This document shows, one piece after another, positions 18,160-26,064 of a stretch of DNA of 64,000 bases. This stretch comes from JABCPE02 sp963518955 (GTDB lineage: Bacteria; Bacteroidota; Bacteroidia; Flavobacteriales; Weeksellaceae). Under the pieces are notes generated by a model, which saw only the letters and a program-made list of their open reading frames with translations, was not told the origin of the DNA and made no database searches. A program made the position numbers and the translations under genes. Where the stretch lies: assembly GCA_963518955.1 (NCBI GenBank), contig CAUQKI010000001.1, positions 248,001 through 312,000 on the forward strand, given 5' to 3'. Every line of letters begins with the position of its first letter. Position 1 is the first letter of the stretch.

Positions 18160-18189
18160 AACAATATAATTTTTAAATTTATTTTTGTG

Positions 18190-18218
18190 CAAATATATGA
18201 ATTTTGAATACAATTCAA
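18190..18218 (-). promoter_or_regulatory. Promoter of the acpP operon
   Basis: On the minus strand TTG (18218-18216), 18 bases, then TATATTTG (18197-18190). It closely matches the Bacteroidota TTG-N19-TAnnTTTG pattern and lies 30 bases before the acpP ATG. Confidence 0.7.
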
Positions 18219-18263
18219 CTTTTTTTAGGTTAAAATTAAAATTATTTTTTCATTCTCGCAAAT

Positions 18264-19508
18264 CTAATACTCCATTTCTCTCAGTTTTGGAGAGGTAAGT
18301 CTCACCACCACAGCGATAAGCATCGTGATAGATCCGCCTATGACCACGGCATTTACTGCTCCGAAAAGCCTTGCCGCCACTCCGCTTTCGAACTGTCCCA
18401 GCTCATTGCTGGACATCACGAACATGCTGTTGATGCTCATCACTCTTCCCCTCATATGGTCAGGCGTTTTCAGCTGGACTATTGTCCCTCTAATAACCCC
18501 ACTGACACCATCCAAAATACCACTCATCAGCAATGCTAAAAATGATAAAATAAAATATTCTGAAATACCAAAGAGCAAAATGCATGCCCCAAATCCAAAA
18601 ACACTGAAAAGCAGAAGCTTACCTTGATTTCTTCTCAGAGGAAAGAAAGTCAGTGTGAAAATAGAAATCCCTGCTCCGATGTCCGTAGCCGCGTTTAGGA
18701 AACCATAACCTACCGCTCCCAGCTGTAAAATATCCTTTGCAAAAACAGGAATAAGAGCCACAGCGCCACCAAAAAGCACAGCAAACAAATCCAATGTCAA
18801 AGCACCTACAATTTCTTTTGTTTTAAAGATATAATGCAGACCTTCCTTTATACTCTCATAAACATTGACTTCTTGGTCTTTAAATTCTGAATGCTGTGGT
18901 TTTGTTTTAAAATAAAAAAAGAAAGCCACAAATAAAGAAGAAACTATCACTACTAATGTTCCTTTGATTTGCAATAGAGAAACCAAAAATCCACACATCG
19001 CATGCCCCATGACTGATGCCGCCAAAAATGTAGTCTGATTGATAGTGATGGCTCTTGGAAGAAGTTCTTTGCTTACGATTTTGGGTATCATCGCAGGGAC
19101 AATAGGCCCAAGAAAAGACCGAGCAATCCCTGTAAGAAAAACAACGAAATAAATAAAATAAGTGACCTCATCATTAGTAAATCCTAAATTCCCCTGAAAC
19201 CAAGCAGGAATAAGCAATGCTCCAAGAAGAATAACATAAGCAAAATTGCAGATGAGCAGAAGCCTTCTCTTTTCGTTCATATCAATGAAATGCCCAGCAT
19301 ACAAGGCACACCCCACCGCAGGAATCACCTCAGACAAACCAATCAGCCCAATAGAAAACGGATCTCCTGTTAGCTCATAAACCCACCAGCCCAAAAGCGT
19401 AGAGGTCATCTTAAAGGCAAGAATAATGAAAAACCGCCCTGTAATAAGGTTTCTAAACTCCTGATTTTTTAAAGCTTTTAGGGCATCAAGTGATATTTTT
19501 AGGTTCAT
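18264..19508 (-). CDS. MFS transporter (EntS-like efflux type)
   Basis: The 414-residue integral membrane protein has about 12 hydrophobic segments. The segment GHFIDMNEKRRLLL between the second and third helices resembles the MFS motif A, and DHMRGRVMSINSMF is a typical mid-C-terminal loop of the EntS/DHA3 branch of efflux MFS proteins. Substrate is not deducible. It is the third gene of a minus-strand set headed by the GH3-like gene, three bases after the DUF5071 gene. Confidence 0.88.
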   Translation of the reverse strand: MNLKISLDALKALKNQEFRNLITGRFFIILAFKMTSTLLGWWVYELTGDPFSIGLIGLSEVIPAVGCALYAGHFIDMNEKRRLLLICNFAYVILLGALLIPAWFQGNLGFTNDEVTYFIYFVVFLTGIARSFLGPIVPAMIPKIVSKELLPRAITINQTTFLAASVMGHAMCGFLVSLLQIKGTLVVIVSSLFVAFFFYFKTKPQHSEFKDQEVNVYESIKEGLHYIFKTKEIVGALTLDLFAVLFGGAVALIPVFAKDILQLGAVGYGFLNAATDIGAGISIFTLTFFPLRRNQGKLLLFSVFGFGACILLFGISEYFILSFLALLMSGILDGVSGVIRGTIVQLKTPDHMRGRVMSINSMFVMSSNELGQFESGVAARLFGAVNAVVIGGSITMLIAVVVRLTSPKLREMEY

Positions 19509-19511
19509 TAT

Positions 19512-19901
19512 TTATTTTCTTAATGTATTTATCAATTCTAAAATTTCCTCTTTTTCTATATCTGTTATATTTGTCAGTAAAACCTTTACCATATTATCAA
19601 AATCTTTTTTCAAGAAATCTATGTTTTCTAAACTAAGTTTAGGACAGACTTTCGTCAAAATCCAATATTTCCAAATCAAATCATCTGTTTGGAAAACTTT
19701 GGAAATTTCACTAATGAACAAATCTTGTCTTGCCACAATAATTTCTACAATTTTAGGAAATATAGGCCAATTAGCATCTTGTGTCCAAGTCAGCAATTCA
19801 CTTGTAAGTTGAGATAAATCAGAGTCATTTAACAATTTTATTTTCTCTAAATTACTATCATCTAATTTGTCTTTGGGCAATAAGGTTTTTATATTTTTCA
19901 T
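19512..19901 (-). CDS. DUF5071-like protein
   Basis: The 129-residue, helical, cytoplasmic protein has the segments LLPKDKLDDSN and LLTWTQDANWPIFPKI, which I recognise as typical of DUF5071. Members of this small family look like HEAT-like helical proteins of unknown role; some similar proteins occur near toxin systems, but no toxin is next to this one. It lies seven bases after the GH3 gene and three bases before the MFS gene, so all three are probably co-transcribed. Confidence 0.7.
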   Translation of the reverse strand: MKNIKTLLPKDKLDDSNLEKIKLLNDSDLSQLTSELLTWTQDANWPIFPKIVEIIVARQDLFISEISKVFQTDDLIWKYWILTKVCPKLSLENIDFLKKDFDNMVKVLLTNITDIEKEEILELINTLRK

Positions 19902-19908
19902 TGCTTGA

Positions 19909-21417
19909 TTACGCCATTTCCTTAAATTTCTCCAAAATCTCGGCTATTTTCCTATCATTGGCAAGCCGTGGGATTTTGTTTTGTCCGCCCAGTTTCCCTT
20001 CTGCTTTTGCGTATTCTTGAAAAGCATTTTTAGCCAAACAACTGATTTTCAACGATTGAAGAATATTCCCTGAAATCAAATCATCATAATAAACATTTCG
20101 CTCCCTCATCTCCAAATCCAGCATTTTCCCAAATTCCTCCAAATCCTCTGGCTGTTTCTCAAATTCTATAAACCATTCGTGATGAGGAAGTTCATTGTTT
20201 TCAGGTGTTACCTGCGGCGCAAGGTGGAACTCGGTAATTTGCGCTGGGTGCTTTGCCACTGTGGCTTTCATGGCTTCTTCCACCTCAAAAGCAATCACAT
20301 GTTCCCCAAAAGCAGAGGTAAAATGTTTCGTCCGCCCGCTCACCAAAACTCGGTGAGGATTTTTAGAAATAAAACGAACCACATCGCCGATGGAATACGC
20401 CCAAAGCCCAGAATTAGTACTGATAATCAAAGCATAATCTTTATTTAGTTCAATTTCTGATAAAGTCAATCTCCTTGCATTAGGTTTTCCAAACTCTTCT
20501 AATGGAATGAATTCGTAGAAAATCCCATGATTAGTCAAAAGCAAAAGTCCTTCCTGCGTGTAGTCATCTTGAAAGGCGAAAAAACCCTCACTCGCAGGGA
20601 AGGTCTGGATAATATCCACATCACCGCCCAAAAGATATTCCATTTTTTCTCGGTAAGGTTCATAGTTCACTCCGCCTGTGATGATGAGCTGAAGATTTGG
20701 GAAAATTTCCTTGATTTTTTTGCCTTTTTTATTAATTAGTTTTTCAAAATACATGATGAGCCACGGCGGAATACCAGAAATCAAAGTCATGTTCTGGTTT
20801 TCAGTCTCTTCCACTATTTTATCCACCTTGGTTTCCCAGTCCTCTATGCAGTTAGTTTCGTAGGAAGGCAGTCTGTTTTTTTGAAGATAATTTGGGATAT
20901 GATGCGCTACAATTCCTGACAACCTGCCTGTTTTGATGCCGTTGATTTCTTCCAGCTCTGGAGAACCTTGCAGGAAAATCATTTTCCCTGCCACAAAATC
21001 TGCATTGTCTTTTTGGGCAATGTAGTGGAATATCGCCGATTGTGCAGCGGCTATTTGGTAAGGCATTCCTTCCTTTGAAATGGGAATGTACTTCGCGCCT
21101 GATGTCGTCCCAGATGTTTTAGCGAAATATTCTGGCTGGGAAGTCCATAGAATATCTTTTTCTCCGTTTTTTATGCGCTCTATATATGGTTTTAAATCCT
21201 CATAATCACTGATAGGAACTTTCTCCTGAAAATCCCTTACAGACTGGATTTCTCCAAAATGGTGTTCTTTTCCAAAAAGCGTATTTTCGGCTGTTCTTAG
21301 TAAAGAAAACAAAAGTTTTTCTTGGTCAGCTGCTGCATTTTGTTTGTAAATTTCAGCATTTTGGGTATGTTTTTTTGCCCAAAGCAAGGCAATTTTAGTC
21401 TTTAAAAAATTTATCAT
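19909..21417 (-). CDS. GH3-family acyl-adenylate ligase
   Basis: The 502-residue protein belongs to the GH3 superfamily, whose plant members join jasmonate or auxin to amino acids through an acyl-adenylate. Visible motifs are the ATP-loop YFAKTSGTTSGAKYIP (about residues 100-115), the central LQLIITGGVNYEP, and the late YALIISTNSGLWAYSIGDVVRF containing the adenylate-contacting GD. The bacterial members' substrates are unknown. Its -7 box lies very close to the ATG. Confidence 0.88.
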   Translation of the reverse strand: MINFLKTKIALLWAKKHTQNAEIYKQNAAADQEKLLFSLLRTAENTLFGKEHHFGEIQSVRDFQEKVPISDYEDLKPYIERIKNGEKDILWTSQPEYFAKTSGTTSGAKYIPISKEGMPYQIAAAQSAIFHYIAQKDNADFVAGKMIFLQGSPELEEINGIKTGRLSGIVAHHIPNYLQKNRLPSYETNCIEDWETKVDKIVEETENQNMTLISGIPPWLIMYFEKLINKKGKKIKEIFPNLQLIITGGVNYEPYREKMEYLLGGDVDIIQTFPASEGFFAFQDDYTQEGLLLLTNHGIFYEFIPLEEFGKPNARRLTLSEIELNKDYALIISTNSGLWAYSIGDVVRFISKNPHRVLVSGRTKHFTSAFGEHVIAFEVEEAMKATVAKHPAQITEFHLAPQVTPENNELPHHEWFIEFEKQPEDLEEFGKMLDLEMRERNVYYDDLISGNILQSLKISCLAKNAFQEYAKAEGKLGGQNKIPRLANDRKIAEILEKFKEMA

Positions 21418-21471
21418 AAGGCAAAAATAAAGATTTTAATGAAAACTACTTTTTACAATGGGAAATTTAAT

Positions 21472-21479
21472 TATATTTG
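21472..21479 (+). promoter_or_regulatory. Predicted promoter of the prolyl oligopeptidase gene (-7 box)
   Basis: TATATTTG, an exact TAnnTTTG match, 16 bases before the ATG at 21496. It makes the upstream in-frame ATG at 21439 impossible as the start. Confidence 0.6.
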
Positions 21480-21495
21480 GGAAAAATCTTTAGTT

Positions 21496-23592
21496 ATGAT
21501 TAACAAAACATTATGCTGCGCAGTGGGTTTAGCTGCCATTTCATTTATGAACGCTCAACACAATTATCCTAAAACAGAGAAAATAAGCCACACCGATGAG
21601 TATTTCGGTACGAAGGTGGAAGACCCTTACCGCTGGCTGGAAGACGACATGTCCCAAAACACCAAAAACTGGGTAAAAAGCGAGGTGGATTTTACTAATA
21701 ATTATTTGGCTAAAATCCCTTTCAGAAAGGACATCGCGAAACAGCTGAAAGACATCTGGAATTATGAGAAAATTTCTGCTCCGTTCAAAGAGGGAGATTA
21801 CACCTATTTCTATAAAAACGATGGGCTTCAGGCGCAGTATGTTCTATACAGAAAGGACAAAAACGGAAAAACAAAAGTATTCCTTGACCCTAATAAATTC
21901 TCGGCTGACGGGACTACTTCCTTGGCGGGAATCAGCTTTAATAAAAAAGGAAACCTCGTTGCTTACAAAATCTCCGAAGGAGGCAGCGACTGGAATAAAA
22001 TCATCATCCTAGATGCCATTACCAAAAAGCAAATTGATGAAACCCTTGTAGATGTGAAATTCAGCGGAATTGCATGGCTTGGCGATGAAGGTTTCTACTA
22101 TTCCAGCTATGACAGACCTGATGGAAGCGTACTTTCTGCAAAGACAGACACGCACAAAATCTATTTCCACAAGTTAGGAACTAAGCAGTCCGAAGACCAG
22201 CTCATCATCGGTGGAGAGAACTTTAAGCGAAGATATCTTTCTGCCAGCGTTTCTGATGACCAGAGATTCCTAATCATTTCTGCAGCGAATGCTACGAACG
22301 GGAACGAGCTTTACATCAAAGATTTAAAGAAAAAAGCAGACTTCGTACCTGTACAGACTGGATATGATTTTAATACAAATGTAATCGACACCAAAGGCGA
22401 TATCATCTATGCTATCACGGACAAAAATGCTCCAAACAAAAAGATAGTGAAATTTAATATCAATAATCCTAACAGCTGGACAGAATTAGTCCCAGAAAAA
22501 GAAAATGTGCTGTCTATCTCTACTGGCGGTGGATACCTATTTGCTAAGTACATGAAAGATGCTATTTCTTTCGTGCAGCAGCTGGACTACAACGGAAAAC
22601 TTATCCGCGATATCAAACTCCCTGGAGCTGGGAAAGCAGATGGTTTCGAAGGAAAAACAGGAGAAAAAGAGCTGTATTTTTCATTTACAAATTACATCAC
22701 GCCTAGCACAATTTATAAATATAATTTGACTACAGGTAAATACCAAATTCACCAAAAACCTAAAGTGAAATTTAATCCTGACAACTATGTATCTGAACAA
22801 GTATTTTTCACCTCAGCAGATGGAACTAAAATACCGATGATGATTAACTACAAAAAAGGATTAAAAAGAGATGATAAAAACCCAACTATTCTGTATTCTT
22901 ATGGAGGGTTTAATGTAAGCCTTACGCCTTCTTTCTCGCCTGTAAATGCTATCTGGATGGAAAACGGAGGAATCTATGCCGTTCCAAATATTCGTGGTGG
23001 TGGTGAATATGGTAAAAAATGGCACGATGCAGGAACCAAAATGCAGAAGAAAAATGTATTCAATGACTTCATCGCAGCAGGAGAATACCTACAAAAGAAC
23101 GGATATACTTCGCCAAAATATATGGCTCTTTCTGGGCGTTCTAATGGTGGGCTTCTCGTAGGAGCTACCATGACTATGAGACCAGACCTTGCCAAAGTGG
23201 CTTTCCCTGGTGTGGGAGTACTGGATATGCTTCGTTACAACAAATTTACTGCTGGTGCTGGCTGGGCTTATGACTACGGAACAGCAGAGGACAGCAAAGA
23301 GATGTTCGAATACTTGAAATCCTACTCACCTGTTCATAATGTTAAAAAAGGTGCGTGCTACCCTTCTACGATGATTATCACCAGTGACCATGATGACCGT
23401 GTAGTTCCTGCACACTCCTTCAAATTCGGAGCCGAACTACAAGAGAAACAAAGCTGCCCAAATCCTATTCTTATCCGAATAGAGATGAATGCTGGACATG
23501 GTGCTGGGCGTTCTACAGACCAAGTTATCAATGAAAATGCTGATTTGCTAAGTTTTGGGTTCTATGAAATGGGCATCCGACAACTGAAATAA
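21496..23592 (+). CDS. Exported prolyl oligopeptidase (S9A)
   Basis: This serine peptidase cleaves after proline in short peptides. The 698-residue product has a signal peptide (MINKTLCCAVGLAAISFMNAQ), so it is periplasmic or secreted, like the well-known flavobacterial prolyl endopeptidase. The N-terminal motif KVEDPYRWLEDD opens the seven-bladed propeller. The catalytic Ser is residue 549 in ALSGRSNGG, the Asp lies in TSDHDDRVVP (residues 630-637), and the His in AGHGAGR. A strong terminator follows. Confidence 0.95.
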   Translation: MINKTLCCAVGLAAISFMNAQHNYPKTEKISHTDEYFGTKVEDPYRWLEDDMSQNTKNWVKSEVDFTNNYLAKIPFRKDIAKQLKDIWNYEKISAPFKEGDYTYFYKNDGLQAQYVLYRKDKNGKTKVFLDPNKFSADGTTSLAGISFNKKGNLVAYKISEGGSDWNKIIILDAITKKQIDETLVDVKFSGIAWLGDEGFYYSSYDRPDGSVLSAKTDTHKIYFHKLGTKQSEDQLIIGGENFKRRYLSASVSDDQRFLIISAANATNGNELYIKDLKKKADFVPVQTGYDFNTNVIDTKGDIIYAITDKNAPNKKIVKFNINNPNSWTELVPEKENVLSISTGGGYLFAKYMKDAISFVQQLDYNGKLIRDIKLPGAGKADGFEGKTGEKELYFSFTNYITPSTIYKYNLTTGKYQIHQKPKVKFNPDNYVSEQVFFTSADGTKIPMMINYKKGLKRDDKNPTILYSYGGFNVSLTPSFSPVNAIWMENGGIYAVPNIRGGGEYGKKWHDAGTKMQKKNVFNDFIAAGEYLQKNGYTSPKYMALSGRSNGGLLVGATMTMRPDLAKVAFPGVGVLDMLRYNKFTAGAGWAYDYGTAEDSKEMFEYLKSYSPVHNVKKGACYPSTMIITSDHDDRVVPAHSFKFGAELQEKQSCPNPILIRIEMNAGHGAGRSTDQVINENADLLSFGFYEMGIRQLK

Positions 23593-23616
23593 AATCAGTT
23601 TTCCGCTAAATATCCT

Positions 23617-23656
23617 ATCCCGTTCATTCTGAAATGAGCGGGATTTTGTTTAATTT
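23617..23656 (+). terminator. Terminator of the prolyl oligopeptidase gene
   Basis: A 12-bp stem with one wobble (23617-23628 with 23633-23644, loop CTGA) is followed by TTTGTTTAATTTT. Confidence 0.85.
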
Positions 23657-23732
23657 TATATTAGAAAATACAGTTCAGTATTCAAAAACGACCGCTCAGT
23701 TTATTTTTTTAGTTTTCATCGGAAATCTGTTA

Positions 23733-23740
23733 TACCTTTG
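23733..23740 (+). promoter_or_regulatory. Predicted promoter of the sensor kinase gene (-7 box)
   Basis: TACCTTTG, an exact TAnnTTTG match, 19 bases before the ATG at 23760. Confidence 0.6.
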
Positions 23741-23759
23741 AATCATCAAAACAAGAACT

Positions 23760-25073
23760 ATGAAAAAGTTTTTCTTCATCTGTCTTTTTATTTCCTTTGG
23801 CGTTGCTGCTTTTTTAGGAATGTTTTGGGTGCAGAATCCCACTTTGGAAAAGTTCTTTTCAGATTTCTGTATTTCAGCCCTTTACATTTATACCATTGGG
23901 TTCAGCCAGATACTGCTCAATAATTTTCTCAGCCAAAAATGGGACTGGATATCACAGACCTATGAGCGTGTGACTTTTGGAATTATTTTCACTATTTTGA
24001 TGAGTGTAGCGAGTGTGCTTTTGTGCAACTACATCAATTTCATTTTGATACAAAAAATGCCTGTTGAGTTTTTTTGGACAGAGAAAATGTGGTGGATTCA
24101 TATTTTTAATATCCTTATTTCTCTGGGAGTTTCTGCTTTTCTCCACGCGAGAAGTTTCATGATAGAATGGAAAAAATCTGCAATGACACAAGTGGTGGAG
24201 CAGAAAATCATCGCAACTTCGGCGAATGTCCGTTTTGAAAGTCTCAAAAACCAACTCGACCCGCATTTCCTTTTCAATTCACTAAATGTGCTGAGTTCCC
24301 TGATTGATGAAAACCCGCACAAAGCGCAGGAATTCACCGCATCAATGTCCAAAATCTACCGATATATTTTAGATAAAAAAGACAAGGAATTAGTAAGTGT
24401 AGAGGAAGAATTGGACTTTGCGGAGACCTACTGCGAGATGCTCACGGCTCGTTTTGAAGACAGCGTTTCTTTTCATTTTGAAATAGAACCAGAGGTCAAA
24501 AAAGCCTTCATCGTGCCGCTTTCGTTACAGCTTCTTTTGGAAAACTGCATCAAACATAATTTCGCCACAGAACAAAAACCTCTGAAAATCAGAGTATATT
24601 CAGAAAACCAATATTTAATCGTAGAAAACAACCTGCAACCACGAAAATCCATCCACCAGCCCTCTGGAATTGGCTTAAACAATATTTTGGCTCGGTATAA
24701 TTTAATTACAAACAAAAAAGTGTTTATAGAAAAAACAGAAAATCATTTCAGTGTAAAAATCCCTATTTTATTAACTTCAAAAATCAAAATTATGCAAACA
24801 ACTAATGAAAATCCCGCTTATGACAGAGCTTACAAAAGAATGAAAGAAATCAAATCTTTCTACATGCACCTCATCACTTATTTGGTTATGAACACTTTCT
24901 TTATCTGTCTTAATCTGTATCACAATCCCGACCATCTTTGGTTCTGGTGGCCGCTTGTAGGCTGGGGCTTCGGAGTGGTGATGAACGGACTGAGCGTATT
25001 CTCTCCTTTTGGGAATTCTTGGGAAAAGAGAAAAGTTCGTGAAATCATGGAAAAGGAGGAAAAAGAAATTTAA
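23760..25073 (+). CDS. LytS-type sensor histidine kinase with fused C-terminal 2TM domain
   Basis: The 437-residue protein begins with four hydrophobic helices (residues 1-130), then the His_kinase domain with the phospho-accepting His169 in NQLDPHFLFNSLNVLSSL and the ATP-binding LLLENCIKHNF and GIGLNNILARY (through about residue 340). After a second Met (24791) follows a separate 2TM domain, MQTTNENPAYDRAYKRMKEI with two further membrane helices, usually a stand-alone protein or domain in Bacteroidota. It pairs with the LytTR regulator immediately downstream. The signal sensed is unknown. Confidence 0.88.
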   Translation: MKKFFFICLFISFGVAAFLGMFWVQNPTLEKFFSDFCISALYIYTIGFSQILLNNFLSQKWDWISQTYERVTFGIIFTILMSVASVLLCNYINFILIQKMPVEFFWTEKMWWIHIFNILISLGVSAFLHARSFMIEWKKSAMTQVVEQKIIATSANVRFESLKNQLDPHFLFNSLNVLSSLIDENPHKAQEFTASMSKIYRYILDKKDKELVSVEEELDFAETYCEMLTARFEDSVSFHFEIEPEVKKAFIVPLSLQLLLENCIKHNFATEQKPLKIRVYSENQYLIVENNLQPRKSIHQPSGIGLNNILARYNLITNKKVFIEKTENHFSVKIPILLTSKIKIMQTTNENPAYDRAYKRMKEIKSFYMHLITYLVMNTFFICLNLYHNPDHLWFWWPLVGWGFGVVMNGLSVFSPFGNSWEKRKVREIMEKEEKEI

Positions 25074-25088
25074 TAACGATTACTTTCC

Positions 25089-25129
25089 AAACGAATGCCT
25101 ACTCGTTTAAAACGAATAAGCATTCGTTT
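25089..25129. repeat. 41-base imperfect palindrome made of two tandem AAACG-N10-CGTTT units
   Basis: Two 20-base units (25089-25108 and 25110-25129) both read AAACGAAT-N7-CGTTT and are separated by one A. The whole is also an inverted repeat with 18 of 20 positions paired. It lies between the sensor kinase stop and the regulator start. It could be an operator for the LytTR regulator or an RNA hairpin; TTTT follows on the plus strand. Confidence 0.6.
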
Positions 25130-25168
25130 TAAATCTATAAGCATAAAATTAATTTTAAAAACTAAAAA

Positions 25169-25906
25169 ATGAAAGTCATCATTATAGAAGATGAAAAACC
25201 AGCGGCGAGACAGCTCCAGAGAATGCTTTCGCAGTTTCCTGATTTAGAAATCGTGGCGGTCATTCACTCGGTGGAGGAAGGCGTAGAATGGTTCAAAACG
25301 CATGAGCATCCACAGCTTATTTTTTCTGATATCGTCCTTGGCGATGGGCTTTCTTTTGATATTTTTGAGCAGATTCCTACGGAGAGTTTCATCATTTACA
25401 CCACAGCTTTTGACCAATATACGCTGCGGGCTTTCAAACTAAATTCTATTGATTACTTATTGAAACCCATCACCTTAGAAGATTTAACTAAAGCGATTGA
25501 TAAATTCAAAAATTTCCTTCCAATGGAACAGTTTTATAACAATCTGAATTTCAAGGAACTTATCCAAAAAGAAAAACCTTCTTTGAAACGAGTTTTGGTT
25601 AAAATTGGGTATAATTTAAAGATAATCCCTGTGGAAGAAATTTCGTGCTTCTACACCGAAAACAAGATTGTCTACGCGCAGACCTCTGAAAGGGTATTCC
25701 CTACGGATTTCAATTTAGAAGAACTGGAAAGTGTTTTGGATTCTTCATCATTTTTCCGTGCAAACAGGCAGTTTATTATTAACATCAATTACATCAAAAA
25801 CATCCACACTTCGCCGAATTATAAAGTAGAACTTCGCTTCCAGCCAGCAGAAGAAATCAGCATCAGCCGAGAGCGAGTGAAAGATTTTAAAAACTGGTTG
25901 AATTAA
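25169..25906 (+). CDS. LytTR-type response regulator
   Basis: The 245-residue DNA-binding regulator has an N-terminal receiver with phospho-acceptor Asp54 in LIFSDIVLGD, conserved Lys in YLLKPI, and a C-terminal LytTR domain from about residue 145 (RVLVKIGYNLKIIPVEEISC through RANRQFIININYIKNI). It is the cognate partner of the LytS-like kinase 95 bases upstream. Targets are unknown, but the palindrome just upstream is a candidate site. Confidence 0.93.
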   Translation: MKVIIIEDEKPAARQLQRMLSQFPDLEIVAVIHSVEEGVEWFKTHEHPQLIFSDIVLGDGLSFDIFEQIPTESFIIYTTAFDQYTLRAFKLNSIDYLLKPITLEDLTKAIDKFKNFLPMEQFYNNLNFKELIQKEKPSLKRVLVKIGYNLKIIPVEEISCFYTENKIVYAQTSERVFPTDFNLEELESVLDSSSFFRANRQFIININYIKNIHTSPNYKVELRFQPAEEISISRERVKDFKNWLN

Positions 25907-26026
25907 ATCACATTAAACATTATAAATCAATTACTTTTATTTACAAAAAAAACATATCATAGAAAGAGATAACAACAATCATATTTTTTATTTTGAAAAT
26001 AACTTCATCGTTTTGTTAGATTGACT

Positions 26027-26034
26027 TAACTTTG
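26027..26034 (+). promoter_or_regulatory. Predicted promoter of the metallopeptidase-barrel operon (-7 box)
   Basis: TAACTTTG, an exact TAnnTTTG match, 30 bases before the ATG at 26065. It falls across the upstream in-frame ATG at 26032, which is therefore unlikely as a start. Confidence 0.5.
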
Positions 26035-26064
26035 TATTTTGTAATCAAAATAAAGTTATTTCAT

